Positions 8,918-17,972 of a DNA stretch of 35,609 bases are shown here, one piece after another (the stretch's first letter is position 1; each line of letters opens with the position of its first letter). The stretch lies in assembly GCA_017561935.1 (NCBI GenBank), contig JAFZBE010000032.1:1-35609 (forward strand), given 5' to 3'. Both the position numbers and the translations under genes were made by a program. Source of the DNA: Bacteroidales bacterium (GTDB taxonomy: Bacteria > Bacteroidota > Bacteroidia > Bacteroidales > UBA3663). Under the pieces are notes generated by a model. The model had not been told where the DNA came from. It ran no database searches and saw nothing but the letters and a program-made list of their open reading frames with translations.

Positions 8918-9736
8918 TCACTCCTCGATCTCTCCGTCGAAGACAAACTCGGCGCCACCTGTCATATAGACATGGCCATCGGACTCACGCCACTCGATGT
9001 CGAGTTCGCCCCCATCCATGATGATATGGCTTGAGCGACCGGCACGTCCAGCCAAGGCAGCTGCCACGGTAGTAGCACAGGCACCGGTGCCACAGGCCAT
9101 GGTGATGCCACTACCGCGTTCCCAAACGCGCACCCGAATGCCGTCAGGACGCATTTCGGCAAATTCGATGTTGGCACGTTGGGGAAACGCAGCGTGGTGT
9201 TCCAATCGCGACCCTTCAGCAGCAACATCCATTGTCTCCACATCATCTACAAAGATGACATAATGCGGATTGCCCATCGAAACAAAGATGCCCTGGGGAA
9301 GGGGTGCTTTATCGGGCAGGAATTGCTTGTTGTTGACGAGAACGGGTTCACCCATATCGACGGTAACACTGCCGACAGTGTCCTGTGGGGTAAGATGCAG
9401 ATTGAGAACCTTAACGCCCGAAAGCGTATGCAGTCGAATACGGGTAAGGGTGGTGAATCGCCGCTCATAAAGATACTTGCCCACGCATCGGCTGGCGTTG
9501 CCGCACATCATGGCCTCTGAACCGTCGGCATTGAAGATGCGCATCGAGAAATCGGCTTCTTCGGCATGTGGTGCGGGCCCGATGAGGACGATGCCATCAC
9601 TTCCGATACCTTTATGCCGATCGCTCCAGGCAAGCGCGGCTGCCGATGGGTCATCTATATCATTTATTTTCGTATATATATAGATGTAGTCGTTGCCGGC
9701 TCCATGCATCTTCGTAAAACGTATCTTCTTTCTCAT
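8918..9736 (-). CDS. dapF: Diaminopimelate epimerase
   Basis: Cofactor-independent two-base racemase that turns LL- into meso-diaminopimelate for lysine and cell wall synthesis. The 272-residue product has the N-terminal [14 protein letters not shown] motif, the first catalytic cysteine Cys78 in MMCGNASRC and the second, Cys215, in [11 protein letters not shown]; both half-sites and the normal length are intact. It is the first gene of the minus-strand block, divergent from glnK across a 302-bp AT-rich gap that holds a plausible promoter at 9776-9807. It precedes dapL, which makes its substrate. Confidence 0.97.
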   Translation of the reverse strand: MRKKIRFTKMHGAGNDYIYIYTKINDIDDPSAAALAWSDRHKGIGSDGIVLIGPAPHAEEADFSMRIFNADGSEAMMCGNASRCVGKYLYERRFTTLTRIRLHTLSGVKVLNLHLTPQDTVGSVTVDMGEPVLVNNKQFLPDKAPLPQGIFVSMGNPHYVIFVDDVETMDVAAEGSRLEHHAAFPQRANIEFAEMRPDGIRVRVWERGSGITMACGTGACATTVAAALAGRAGRSSHIIMDGGELDIEWRESDGHVYMTGGAEFVFDGEIEE

Positions 9737-9775
9737 AAAAGCTATTTTACCTTACATTTCTTAGTTTTTACGGTG

Positions 9776-9807
9776 CAAAGGAAAAGAATATTGTCATTAA
9801 AACCAAA
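9776..9807 (-). promoter_or_regulatory. Candidate Bacteroidetes-type promoter of dapF
   Basis: On the minus strand TTTG (9807-9804) is followed after 20 nt by TTCCTTTG (9783-9776), one mismatch from the Bacteroidetes -7 consensus TAnnTTTG. The expected transcript would start about 30 nt before the dapF ATG. Spacing is right, but the match is by eye in AT-rich DNA. Confidence 0.4.
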
Positions 9808-9946
9808 ATAATTTTGTCAATTTACCAAAAATGTACGAATTTTAGTTTCATTTTTACAGAAATATCAAATGCAGATAGCAAAATAACGTAAAAACTATCG
9901 AATTGATGGATAATTGCAGTCAAACTACAAAAAAGTATTGCAAAAA

Positions 9947-9978
9947 TTTTTCAATTTCTACAAAACACATTACCTTTG
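9947..9978 (+). promoter_or_regulatory. Candidate Bacteroidetes-type promoter of glnK
   Basis: TACCTTTG at 9971-9978 fits the -7 consensus TAnnTTTG exactly. The -33 part is weak: a T-rich stretch, TTTTTCA, at 9947-9953. The leader to the glnK ATG would be about 55 nt. Confidence 0.45.
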
Positions 9979-10038
9979 CCATCGAAAAAATCATTGCAAT
10001 GACAAAATGGACGCTCAACAAACTAAATTCATTCGTGT

Positions 10039-10386
10039 ATGAAAAAAATTGAAGCAATTATCCGCAAGACTAAGTTCGAAGAAGTCAAGGAAGCCCTGCT
10101 CTCGTCTGACATTGACTGGTTTGAGTATCATGATGTACATGGCATCGGACAGAGTCGTCAGGAACGTATCTATCGTGGCGTTCAGTATTCAACCGACGTG
10201 ATCGAACGTGTAGCGATCACCATTGTCTGTCGCGATTTCTTTATGGAACCTACCGTCAAGGTAATCCTGCGTGTGGCACATACCGGCGAGATTGGTGACG
10301 GACGCATTTTCGTGAGCGACGTGATTGACACCTATTCAATACGTACGGGTGAGCATGGTGACAACGTGATCAGAGACAAGAAATAA
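10039..10386 (+). CDS. glnK: Nitrogen regulatory protein P-II
   Basis: Small trimeric sensor of 2-oxoglutarate and ATP/ADP that typically plugs AmtB when nitrogen is plentiful. The 115-residue product starts MKKIEAIIRKTKFEEVKEAL. It has the T-loop region QSRQERIYRGVQYSTD, with Tyr50 in the place of the tyrosine that is uridylylated in enterobacterial PII, and a C-terminal GEIGDGRIFVSDVID segment (B-loop and following strand). The T-loop sequence differs from the proteobacterial RGAEYMVDF, so modification at Tyr50 is uncertain. It lies 100 nt before amtB, the usual glnK-amtB pairing, which is why I use glnK rather than glnB. Confidence 0.94.
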   Translation: MKKIEAIIRKTKFEEVKEALLSSDIDWFEYHDVHGIGQSRQERIYRGVQYSTDVIERVAITIVCRDFFMEPTVKVILRVAHTGEIGDGRIFVSDVIDTYSIRTGEHGDNVIRDKK

Positions 10387-10431
10387 GGTTACATGGCTTT
10401 TATCATAGTGCAAATACTTTTTTGTTATTCC

Positions 10432-10460
10432 TTGCTTCTAGTCTTATTATTTTAGTTTTG
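10432..10460 (+). promoter_or_regulatory. Possible internal promoter before amtB
   Basis: TAGTTTTG at 10453-10460 fits TAnnTTTG, with a TTG at 10432-10434, 18 nt upstream. The gap is very AT-rich, so a chance match is quite possible. Confidence 0.25.
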
Positions 10461-10486
10461 GTTTTACTATTTAAGGTATTATTGTT

Positions 10487-11740
10487 ATGAACGAAATTGG
10501 ATTATCACTCGATACTGTATGGATGCTATTGGCAGCCATGTTGGTTTTCTGGATGCAGCCGGGCTTTGCATTGTGCGAGGCTGGATTTACCCGCAGCAAG
10601 AACACGGCCAATATCCTGATGAAGAACTTTGTCGATTTCATGTTCGGCTCGCTGCTGTTTTTCTTCGTCGGCTTCGGCTTCATGTTTGGAAGCGAGGGTG
10701 CCGGTTTCATCGGTGCACCGAACTGGGGAGACCTCGGCTTCTACAAGGGCGATCTGCCTGTGGAAGGATTCCTGATCTTCGAGACCGTCTTCTGTGCCAC
10801 TTCGGCCACCATCGTAAGCGGAGCCATGGCCGAGCGCACCAAGTTCTCGATGTATCTGGTTTATAGTGCGGTCATCTCATTGTTCATCTATCCCATCGAG
10901 GGACATTGGACATGGGGAGGCGGTTGGCTTTGCAACGATGCTGCCGACTCGTTTATGATGAGTACGTTCGGCGATGTGTTCCACGACTTTGCAGGTTCGG
11001 CCATCGTTCACAGCGTGGGCGGCGTACTGGCTTTGATTGGTGCGATGGCGCTCGGTCCTCGTATCGGCAAATATTCTTCCGACGGCAAGAGCCGTGCCAT
11101 CCCAGGACATAACCTTACGCTGGCTTCGCTGGGTGTGTTCATCCTTTGGCTCGGCTGGTTCGGCTTCAACCCGGGCTCGCAGTTGGCTGCCTCAGGAGAG
11201 GTGAACCGTATCGCCATCTCACACGTGTTCCTGACCACTAACCTTGCAGCTGCTGCTGGTGGTGTGGCTACCATGTTTACCACCTGGCTGAAATATGGCA
11301 AACCATCGCTCTCACTGACGTTGAACGGCGTGCTGGCAGGACTGGTGGGTATCACGGCAGGTTGTGACCTCGTTTCGCCGGTAGGTGCTGTCATCATCGG
11401 ACTTGTCTGTGGTATCGTACTTGTTTTTGCCATCGAGTTCATTGATCACAAGTTACACATCGATGACCCTGTAGGCGCATCGTCGGTACATGGCGTGTGT
11501 GGCATCCTCGGTACCCTTATGACAGGCTTGCTCTCCACGACCAATGGTGCGTTCTATGGCTTTGGTTGGGGATTCTTCGGAGCAGAGTGCTTTGGCATTC
11601 TTGTGATTGACCTCTGGGCTGCCGCCTGTGGCTTTGCCTTGTTCTATGGAATCAAGCAGGCACATGGTCTGCGCGTCGGCAAGCGTGTGGAGGAAGAAGG
11701 TCTCGATATCTACGAGCATGGCGAAGCTTGCTATAACTAA
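10487..11740 (+). CDS. amtB: Ammonium transporter (Amt/Rh family)
   Basis: Inner-membrane trimeric channel-like transporter for ammonium. The 417-residue product has about eleven hydrophobic segments and the family signatures: Asp167 in DFAGSAIVHSVGG, and the pore histidines His175 in that motif and His335 in GASSVHGVCG, which correspond to Asp160, His168 and His318 of E. coli AmtB. The N-terminus, MNEIGLSLDTVWMLLAAMLV, goes straight into the first membrane helix with no separate cleaved signal peptide evident. It is preceded by its PII regulator gene and followed 12 nt later by pyrG, so uptake is genetically linked to glutamine-consuming biosynthesis. Confidence 0.97.
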   Translation: MNEIGLSLDTVWMLLAAMLVFWMQPGFALCEAGFTRSKNTANILMKNFVDFMFGSLLFFFVGFGFMFGSEGAGFIGAPNWGDLGFYKGDLPVEGFLIFETVFCATSATIVSGAMAERTKFSMYLVYSAVISLFIYPIEGHWTWGGGWLCNDAADSFMMSTFGDVFHDFAGSAIVHSVGGVLALIGAMALGPRIGKYSSDGKSRAIPGHNLTLASLGVFILWLGWFGFNPGSQLAASGEVNRIAISHVFLTTNLAAAAGGVATMFTTWLKYGKPSLSLTLNGVLAGLVGITAGCDLVSPVGAVIIGLVCGIVLVFAIEFIDHKLHIDDPVGASSVHGVCGILGTLMTGLLSTTNGAFYGFGWGFFGAECFGILVIDLWAAACGFALFYGIKQAHGLRVGKRVEEEGLDIYEHGEACYN

Positions 11741-11752
11741 CAAAAATAAATC

Positions 11753-13366
11753 ATGGAAACAAAATTCATTTTCGTCACGGGCGGTGTGGTTTCCTCGTTG
11801 GGGAAAGGCATCATTTCGGCCAGCATAGGCAAACTGCTGCAAGCCCGTGGCTACAAAGTTACCATCCAGAAGTTTGATCCCTACATCAACATCGATCCAG
11901 GGACGCTGAACCCCTACGAGCACGGCGAGTGTTACGTCACTTTCGACGGCATGGAGACCGACCTCGACCTGGGACATTACGAACGGTTCACTGGCATTCA
12001 TACCACACGCCACAACTCAATTACCACAGGACGCATCTACAAGACAGTCATCGACCGCGAGCGCCACGGTGACTATCTGGGCAAGACGATTCAGGTGGTG
12101 CCCCACATCACGGACGAAATCAAACGATGCATGCTGCGTGAAGACGAGAAGGACGAACAGCTCGACTTTGTCATCACCGAGGTGGGTGGCACGATAGGTG
12201 ATATCGAGAGTGCGCCGTTCATGGAGGCCATCCGTCAACTGCGTTGGCAACTGGGCAGGAACGCCGTCTGCGTGCACCTCACCTACGTGCCTTATCTGAA
12301 AGCCGCCGAGGAACTGAAGACCAAGCCCACACAGCACTCCGTGAAGGAACTGCAGTCGATGGGCATCCAGCCCGACATCCTCGTGCTGCGTACGGAGCGA
12401 CACCTCGACGACGCCCTGCGCATGAAGGTGGCCTCGTTCTGCAACGTCGATCTAGAGTGCGTGGTGCAAAGCGAGGATATGCCAAGCATCTACGAGGTGC
12501 CTGTGAGCATGCAACGACAAGGCCTCGATGCCGCCATCCTTCGCAAGATCGGCATTCCCGTGGGTGAGACACCCGCCATGCAGCGCTGGCACGATTTCCT
12601 CGACAAGCAGCGTCACGCCACACGCGAGGAGCATATCGGTCTGGTCGGGAAATACAATCTGCAGGATGCCTACAAAAGCATACGCGAAAGCCTGAATCTG
12701 GCAGGCATCTACAACGATGTGAAGGTCAAACTGCACTTCATCAACAGCGAGGAGATCACCCGCGAGAACGTGGCCGAACGCCTCGACGGCATGGCTGGCA
12801 TCGTCATCTGTCCCGGTTTCGGCCAACGTGGCATCGAAGGCAAGATCATCGCCGCTGAATACGGACGCACGCACGACATCCCCACCTTCGGCATCTGCCT
12901 CGGCATGCAGATGATGGTGATAGAATTTGCACGCAACGTGCTCGGCTACGCTGATGCCAATAGCAGCGAGATGGATGCCACGACGCCACACAACGTCATC
13001 GACATGATGGAAGAACAGAAGAACATCACACAGATGGGTGGCACGATGCGACTGGGAGCCTACGACTGCGAACTGGCGAAAGGCAGCCGTGTATGGGAGG
13101 CATACGGTGGGACAACGCTCGTGAAGGAACGTCATCGCCACCGTTACGAGTTCAACGACCGCTATCAGGCCGAGTACGAAAGCAACGGGATGAAGTGCGT
13201 GGGCTTCAACCCCGATTCGCATCTGGTCGAGATTGTCGAGATGCCATCGCTCCGATGGTATATCGGCACGCAGTTCCACCCCGAATATTCCTCGACGGTA
13301 TTGCATCCGCATCCCTTGTTTATGTCGTTTGTCAAAGCCTGCATCGATGGAACAGCTCAAGCATGA
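11753..13366 (+). CDS. pyrG: CTP synthase
   Basis: Converts UTP to CTP with ATP and ammonia from glutamine. The 537-residue product has the N-terminal synthase domain (TGGVVSSLGKGI P-loop; HNSITTGRIYKTVI; GGTIGDIESAPF) and a C-terminal class I amidotransferase domain with nucleophile Cys382 in FGICLGMQ and His509 and Glu511 in QFHPEY. Length and all catalytic residues are normal. Its last 20 nt overlap the start of the next gene, so translation of the two is probably coupled. In the cluster it is one of four glutamine-dependent amidotransferases in a row. Confidence 0.98.
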   Translation: METKFIFVTGGVVSSLGKGIISASIGKLLQARGYKVTIQKFDPYINIDPGTLNPYEHGECYVTFDGMETDLDLGHYERFTGIHTTRHNSITTGRIYKTVIDRERHGDYLGKTIQVVPHITDEIKRCMLREDEKDEQLDFVITEVGGTIGDIESAPFMEAIRQLRWQLGRNAVCVHLTYVPYLKAAEELKTKPTQHSVKELQSMGIQPDILVLRTERHLDDALRMKVASFCNVDLECVVQSEDMPSIYEVPVSMQRQGLDAAILRKIGIPVGETPAMQRWHDFLDKQRHATREEHIGLVGKYNLQDAYKSIRESLNLAGIYNDVKVKLHFINSEEITRENVAERLDGMAGIVICPGFGQRGIEGKIIAAEYGRTHDIPTFGICLGMQMMVIEFARNVLGYADANSSEMDATTPHNVIDMMEEQKNITQMGGTMRLGAYDCELAKGSRVWEAYGGTTLVKERHRHRYEFNDRYQAEYESNGMKCVGFNPDSHLVEIVEMPSLRWYIGTQFHPEYSSTVLHPHPLFMSFVKACIDGTAQA

Positions 13367-15086
13367 GTGTGGAGTGGCATTGATACGCCTTTTGAAGCCT
13401 CTCTCCTACTACGAACATAAATACGGCACCTGGCGATATGGTCTCGACAAGCTGTACCTGATGATGGAGAAACAGCATAATCGCGGCCAAGAGGGTGCTG
13501 GTGTTGCCTGCGTCAACCTCGATGCCCCCATCGGTGAGGAATACATGTTCCGCGAACGCGCATTGGGCAAGGATGCCATCACCGAAATCTTCCGACATAT
13601 CGACGGCTCTTTTGCAGGACAGCTCTACATGGGGCATCTGCGCTACTCCACTACGGGGAAAAGCGGACTGCAGTATGTACATCCATTCCTGCGCCGTAAC
13701 AACTGGCGTGCCAAGAACCTGTGTCTATGCGGCAACTTCAACATGACCAACATGGATGAAGTCTTCCAGTCGCTGACGCGGCAAGGGCAATCACCCCGAT
13801 TCTACGGAGATGCATATATCTCGTTGGAACTGATGGGTCACCGGTTGGATCGCGAAGTGGAACGGCTGTATGTCGAAGCCACGGAAAAGGGATTGGAAGA
13901 CACCGACATCACCCGTTACATCGAGCAAAACCTTCAGATATCTAACGTACTGAAGACCTCTATGCCCCACTTCGACGGAGGTTATGTAATGTGTGGCTTG
14001 ACAGGCAGTGGCGAGATGTTTGCCGTACGCGACCCATGGGGCATCCGCCCCGCATTCTGGTATCAAAACGACGAGATTGTCGTTCTGGCCAGCGAGCGCC
14101 CGGTCATTCAGACGTGTTTCGACCTTGCAGCCGAAGATATCCGTGAACTGAAACCCGGACAATCGCTCATCGTGCGTCAAGGTGGAGAATGCTGCCTAGA
14201 ACAGATTCTCCCCGCACAAGATACCAAAGCTTGCAGCTTCGAACGCATCTACTTCAGCCGTGGCTCCGACCGCGACATTTACAACGAACGCAAACGCCTG
14301 GGAGAACAGCTCACTCCAGCCATCCTGCAAGCCATCGACCATGATGTGGAGCATACCGTCTTCTCATATATCCCCAATACAGCAGAGGTGGCCTTCTACG
14401 GCATGACCGACGGTATCAGAAAACTCGACCACAACGTGCGAACTGAGAAGGTTGTATGGAAGGACATCAAGTTACGCACCTTCATCAGCGATGGTGCCGA
14501 GCGCAACGACCTTGCCGCCCATGTCTATGACATCACCTACGGCTCACTCCAACCCTACGAGGATAACCTCGTCATCATCGACGATTCCATCGTACGCGGC
14601 ACGACACTCAAAGAGAGCATCTTCAAGATTCTCGACCGTCTGCACCCCAAAAAGATTGTGATGGTGTCGAGCTCTCCACAAATCCGTTATCCCGACTACT
14701 ACGGCATCGACATGCCGAGCCTCGAAGAGCTCTGCGCCTTTCGTGCCGCCATCGCCCTCATCAAGGAACGGGGTATGGAACAGGTTATTGCCGAAACCTA
14801 CCGAAAATGCAAGACCGAACCATTGTCGGCCAATCATGTTCGCGGCATCTACGCACCATTCACCGTGGACGAAATCAACCCCATGATTGTAGAGATGCTA
14901 CGACCCAAGGGCATGCAGGCACCCATTGAACTGGTGTTTCAGAGTATCGAAGGACTGCACAAGGCTTGTCCCAAACATCTGGGCGATTGGTATTTCACGG
15001 GTCATTATCCAACACCTGGCGGCATTCGGATGGTGAACCAGGCGTTTGTGAACTATGTGGAGAAAAAGTTGAAACTGCAATTATAA
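13347..15086 (+). CDS. purF: Amidophosphoribosyltransferase-like protein (PurF family)
   Basis: Probably transfers glutamine amide nitrogen to PRPP, the first step of purine synthesis. I chose the ATG at 13347 inside the pyrG end because it puts the class II amidotransferase cysteine at position 8 (MEQLKHECG), after a short propeptide as in other PurF proteins; the frame to 13233 adds only out-of-frame pyrG sequence. The 579-residue product has LMMEKQHNRGQEGAGVACV and YMGHLRYSTTG in the amidotransferase half, SFERIYFSRGSD near the join, and the PRPP loop VIIDDSIVRGTT at residues 409-420. It is longer than E. coli PurF (505). Bacteroidetes often carry such an enlarged paralogue beside carA, so another purF may exist elsewhere and the exact role is not certain. 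Confidence 0.87.
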   Translation: MEQLKHECGVALIRLLKPLSYYEHKYGTWRYGLDKLYLMMEKQHNRGQEGAGVACVNLDAPIGEEYMFRERALGKDAITEIFRHIDGSFAGQLYMGHLRYSTTGKSGLQYVHPFLRRNNWRAKNLCLCGNFNMTNMDEVFQSLTRQGQSPRFYGDAYISLELMGHRLDREVERLYVEATEKGLEDTDITRYIEQNLQISNVLKTSMPHFDGGYVMCGLTGSGEMFAVRDPWGIRPAFWYQNDEIVVLASERPVIQTCFDLAAEDIRELKPGQSLIVRQGGECCLEQILPAQDTKACSFERIYFSRGSDRDIYNERKRLGEQLTPAILQAIDHDVEHTVFSYIPNTAEVAFYGMTDGIRKLDHNVRTEKVVWKDIKLRTFISDGAERNDLAAHVYDITYGSLQPYEDNLVIIDDSIVRGTTLKESIFKILDRLHPKKIVMVSSSPQIRYPDYYGIDMPSLEELCAFRAAIALIKERGMEQVIAETYRKCKTEPLSANHVRGIYAPFTVDEINPMIVEMLRPKGMQAPIELVFQSIEGLHKACPKHLGDWYFTGHYPTPGGIRMVNQAFVNYVEKKLKLQL

Positions 15087-15089
15087 TCG

Positions 15090-17972
15090 ATGAAACAAGC
15101 CAAACTAATACTTGACGATGGTAGCCAATTCTTCGGCTGGTCGTTCGGCTACGATGCCGATACGACGGGAGAAGTGGTATTCAACACAGCGATGACAGGC
15201 TATCCGGAAAGTCTGACCGACCCCAGCTACGCAGGACAGATATTAGTAACCACTTATCCGCTGATCGGCAACTACGGCGTGCCCGATACAGGCATAGGAG
15301 CCGATGGGCTGCCACTATTCATGGAGAGCGAACGGATTCATGCCAAGGCCCTGATTGTGGCCGATTATTCCGAGACCTATTCGCACTGGAATGCGAAGGA
15401 GTCGTTGGCTGCCTGGTTGAAGCGCGAGCACATCCCTGCCCTGACAGGTATCGACACACGAAGACTGACGAAACTGCTCAGAGAGCGTGGTGTGATGATG
15501 GGGCGTGTGGTGATGCTAGACGTTGCCAACGAAGCACAGAACATCGAACATAAGGACTATGGAAGTGTAAACTGGGTGGAGAAAGTAAGCTGCAAGGAAG
15601 TTATCACCTATCGGCCAGACCCCTCAACCCCCTCAACCCCTTCGAACCCTTCAAACCTTTTGACCCCCTCAAACCCTTCCCCCAAAAGGCGTGTCGTTCT
15701 TGTCGATTGCGGTGTGAAGGCCAATATCATCCGATGCCTACTCAAACGTGGCATCGAGGTGGTGCGTGTGCCGTGGGACTACGATTTCAATCAGTTGGAT
15801 TTCGATGGCCTCTTCTTGGCCAATGGTCCTGGCGATCCTGAGCAATGCGGCAAGACGGTGGAGCATATCCGCACGTTCCTCGGCAACAAAGACGTAAAAC
15901 CATGCATGGGCATCTGTCTTGGGAACCAGTTGCTGGCTCGAGCAGCAGGAGCCAAAACCTACAAACTGAAATACGGTCATCGCAGCCACAACCAGCCTGT
16001 GCAGAAAGTAGGCACCACGCAGTGTTTCATAACCTCCCAGAACCACGGCTATGCTGTAGATGACACAACATTGCCTGCCGACTGGGAACCTCTGTTCGTC
16101 AACATGAACGACGGCTCAAACGAGGGTATCCGTCACAAGACTAATCCTTGGATGTCGGCACAGTTCCATCCGGAGGCCTGCTCTGGGCCAGTCGATACCG
16201 AGTTTCTGTTTGATGAATTTGTGGCAATGCTTGAAGCTACTCCTTCTTCAACCCCCTCAAACCCCTTAAACCCCTCAAACCCCTCAAACCTCAAAAAGGT
16301 TCTCATCCTGGGCAGCGGAGCCTTGAAGATTGGCCAGGCGGGGGAGTTTGACTACAGTGGTGCCCAAGCATTGAAAGCCCTGAAGGAAGAAGGCATACAC
16401 ACGGTGCTCATCAATCCCAACATCGCAACGGTACAGACATCACAGGATGTGGCCGACACAATATATTTCCAGCCTGTGCAGGCCGACTTCGTTGAGCGTA
16501 TCATCGAGAAGGAGCGACCGGATGGCATCATGCTCTCGTTCGGTGGTCAGACAGCCCTCAACTGCGGCGTGGAACTCTATCACCGTGGCGTGCTCGAACG
16601 TTATGGGGTGAAGGTATTAGGTACGCCGGTCGAAGCTATCATCGACACCGAGGACCGCGACCTCTTCGTTCACCGTCTGGATGAGATTGGAGTGAAAACC
16701 ATCAAGAGTGAGGCTTGCAGTACCATCGAAGAGGTACAGAGAGCGGCTCATGAGCTGGGATTCCCCGTCATCCTGCGTGCCGCATACGCCCTCGGCGGTC
16801 TGGGTTCGGGCTTCTGTGAAAGTGACGACGAACTATTGGCACAAGCTGAGGAGGCGTTCTCTTTCTCTCCACAGGTTCTGGTGGAGAAGTCGCTGAAGGG
16901 CTGGAAGGAGATCGAATACGAGGTGGTTCGCGATCGCTACGACAACTGCATCACCGTATGTAACATGGAGAATCTTGATCCCCTCGGCATACATACGGGT
17001 GAGAGCATCGTGGTGGCTCCAAGCCAGACATTGTCGAACAGCGAATATCACAAGCTCCGCGCACTGGCCATCAAGATCATCCGTCACATTGGCATCGTAG
17101 GCGAATGCAATGTGCAATATGCCCTCGATCCGCAGTCGGAGGACTATCGCGTCATCGAGGTGAATGCCCGTCTGAGCCGTTCATCGGCCTTGGCAAGCAA
17201 GGCGACAGGTTATCCGCTGGCTTTCGTGGCAGCTAAACTCGGCTTGGGCTACGGGCTCTTCGAACTGAAGAACGCCGTAACACGAACCACCAGTGCCTTC
17301 TTCGAACCGGCCCTCGACTATGTGGTGTGCAAGATACCGCGTTGGGACCTAACAAAGTTCCACGGAGTAAAGCGACAGCTTGGCTCGTCGATGAAGAGTG
17401 TGGGCGAAGTGATGGCCATCGGACGCACGTTCGAGGAATCGCTGCAAAAGGGCTTACGCATGATAGGCCAAGGCATGCATGGCTTCGTCGAAAATCACGA
17501 GATCAAAATCCAGGATATACGATTTGCCCTTCATGACCCCACTGATATGCGCATCTTCGTCGTGGCTAAGGCAATGAAGATCGGCTACAGTGTCGAACAG
17601 ATCCACGAGCTGACAAAGATCGACCGGTGGTTTCTCGAAAAACTGAAGCATCTGGTCTTGATTGACCAGCAGTTACGGTCGATGGCAGAAATGGTCGAGA
17701 TGGCCCTGCAGATGGACAAGACGGAGCTGATGGAATACCTCGAAGACCCCGAGTTCGTCACTCTGCTTCATGCAGCCAAGGTCTATGGATTCTCCGACTT
17801 CCAGATAGCCCGCGCCTTTGGGCTCGAAGCCTTCACCAGTACCGAAAAGGCCGGTCTGATGATCCGATCGTGGCGCAAGGAATTCGGCATCGTTCCCATC
17901 GTCAACCAGATTGACACCCTTGCCGCCGAATATCCAGCCGAAACCAATTACCTCTATTTATCATATCTTTGA
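15090..17972 (+). CDS. carA-carB': Carbamoyl-phosphate synthase: CarA fused to the N-terminal half of CarB
   Basis: A 960-residue fusion. Residues 1 to about 383 are a complete CarA: N-terminal domain, then a class I amidotransferase domain with nucleophile Cys276 in CMGICLGNQ, SQNHGYAVD, and His360 and Glu362 in QFHPEA. Residues 402-960 match CarB from its first residues (KKVLILGSGALKIGQAGEFD) through the first ATP-grasp domain and the oligomerisation domain, ending at NYLYLSYL-stop, about where the second half of a normal CarB (near 1070 residues) would begin. The second ATP-grasp and the allosteric domain are absent here. Two Pro/Ser/Asn/Thr linkers (176-198 and 384-401) are encoded by the repeat family found in nearby gaps. 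It starts 3 nt after purF. Either it works as a half-CarB dimer, or the other half or a full CarB is elsewhere, or it is degenerate. Confidence 0.9.
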   Translation: MKQAKLILDDGSQFFGWSFGYDADTTGEVVFNTAMTGYPESLTDPSYAGQILVTTYPLIGNYGVPDTGIGADGLPLFMESERIHAKALIVADYSETYSHWNAKESLAAWLKREHIPALTGIDTRRLTKLLRERGVMMGRVVMLDVANEAQNIEHKDYGSVNWVEKVSCKEVITYRPDPSTPSTPSNPSNLLTPSNPSPKRRVVLVDCGVKANIIRCLLKRGIEVVRVPWDYDFNQLDFDGLFLANGPGDPEQCGKTVEHIRTFLGNKDVKPCMGICLGNQLLARAAGAKTYKLKYGHRSHNQPVQKVGTTQCFITSQNHGYAVDDTTLPADWEPLFVNMNDGSNEGIRHKTNPWMSAQFHPEACSGPVDTEFLFDEFVAMLEATPSSTPSNPLNPSNPSNLKKVLILGSGALKIGQAGEFDYSGAQALKALKEEGIHTVLINPNIATVQTSQDVADTIYFQPVQADFVERIIEKERPDGIMLSFGGQTALNCGVELYHRGVLERYGVKVLGTPVEAIIDTEDRDLFVHRLDEIGVKTIKSEACSTIEEVQRAAHELGFPVILRAAYALGGLGSGFCESDDELLAQAEEAFSFSPQVLVEKSLKGWKEIEYEVVRDRYDNCITVCNMENLDPLGIHTGESIVVAPSQTLSNSEYHKLRALAIKIIRHIGIVGECNVQYALDPQSEDYRVIEVNARLSRSSALASKATGYPLAFVAAKLGLGYGLFELKNAVTRTTSAFFEPALDYVVCKIPRWDLTKFHGVKRQLGSSMKSVGEVMAIGRTFEESLQKGLRMIGQGMHGFVENHEIKIQDIRFALHDPTDMRIFVVAKAMKIGYSVEQIHELTKIDRWFLEKLKHLVLIDQQLRSMAEMVEMALQMDKTELMEYLEDPEFVTLLHAAKVYGFSDFQIARAFGLEAFTSTEKAGLMIRSWRKEFGIVPIVNQIDTLAAEYPAETNYLYLSYL
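15615..15683 (+). repeat. TTCRAACCC-type repeat inside carA (domain linker)
   Basis: About eight units of CCCCTCAA / CCCTTCGAA / CCCTTCAAA read in frame as a Pro-Ser-Thr/Asn linker (residues 176-198) between the CarA N-terminal domain and its amidotransferase domain. CarA proteins I remember pass straight between these domains, so this looks like a repeat insertion tolerated at a flexible join. Confidence 0.8.
16239..16292 (+). repeat. TTCRAACCC-type repeat at the CarA/CarB junction
   Basis: A run of CCCCTCAAA units encodes residues 384-401 and ends right at the first CarB codon. Its position is where the carA-carB gap would be in an unfused operon; the simplest reading is an intergenic repeat tract that became coding when the carA stop was lost. 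Confidence 0.8.

Larger units (their letters stand above)
9737..10038. other. Divergent AT-rich regulatory gap between dapF and glnK
   Basis: This 302-bp stretch has no open frame of note and is much more AT-rich than the genes on either side. It must hold the control sites for both nitrogen blocks. I can see one candidate promoter for each direction (separate entries) but no clear operator palindrome or riboswitch. Confidence 0.6.

Noticed and set aside
13233..13346. Longer N-terminus for the PurF-like protein
   Set aside because: It would bury the nucleophile cysteine 46 residues in; the extra part is only out-of-frame pyrG sequence. The ATG at 13347 places Cys at position 8.
15090..16292. 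Separate carA gene with carB starting at an internal ATG
   Set aside because: There is no stop between the two parts and no ATG at the CarB start; the frame passes straight through the PSN linker.
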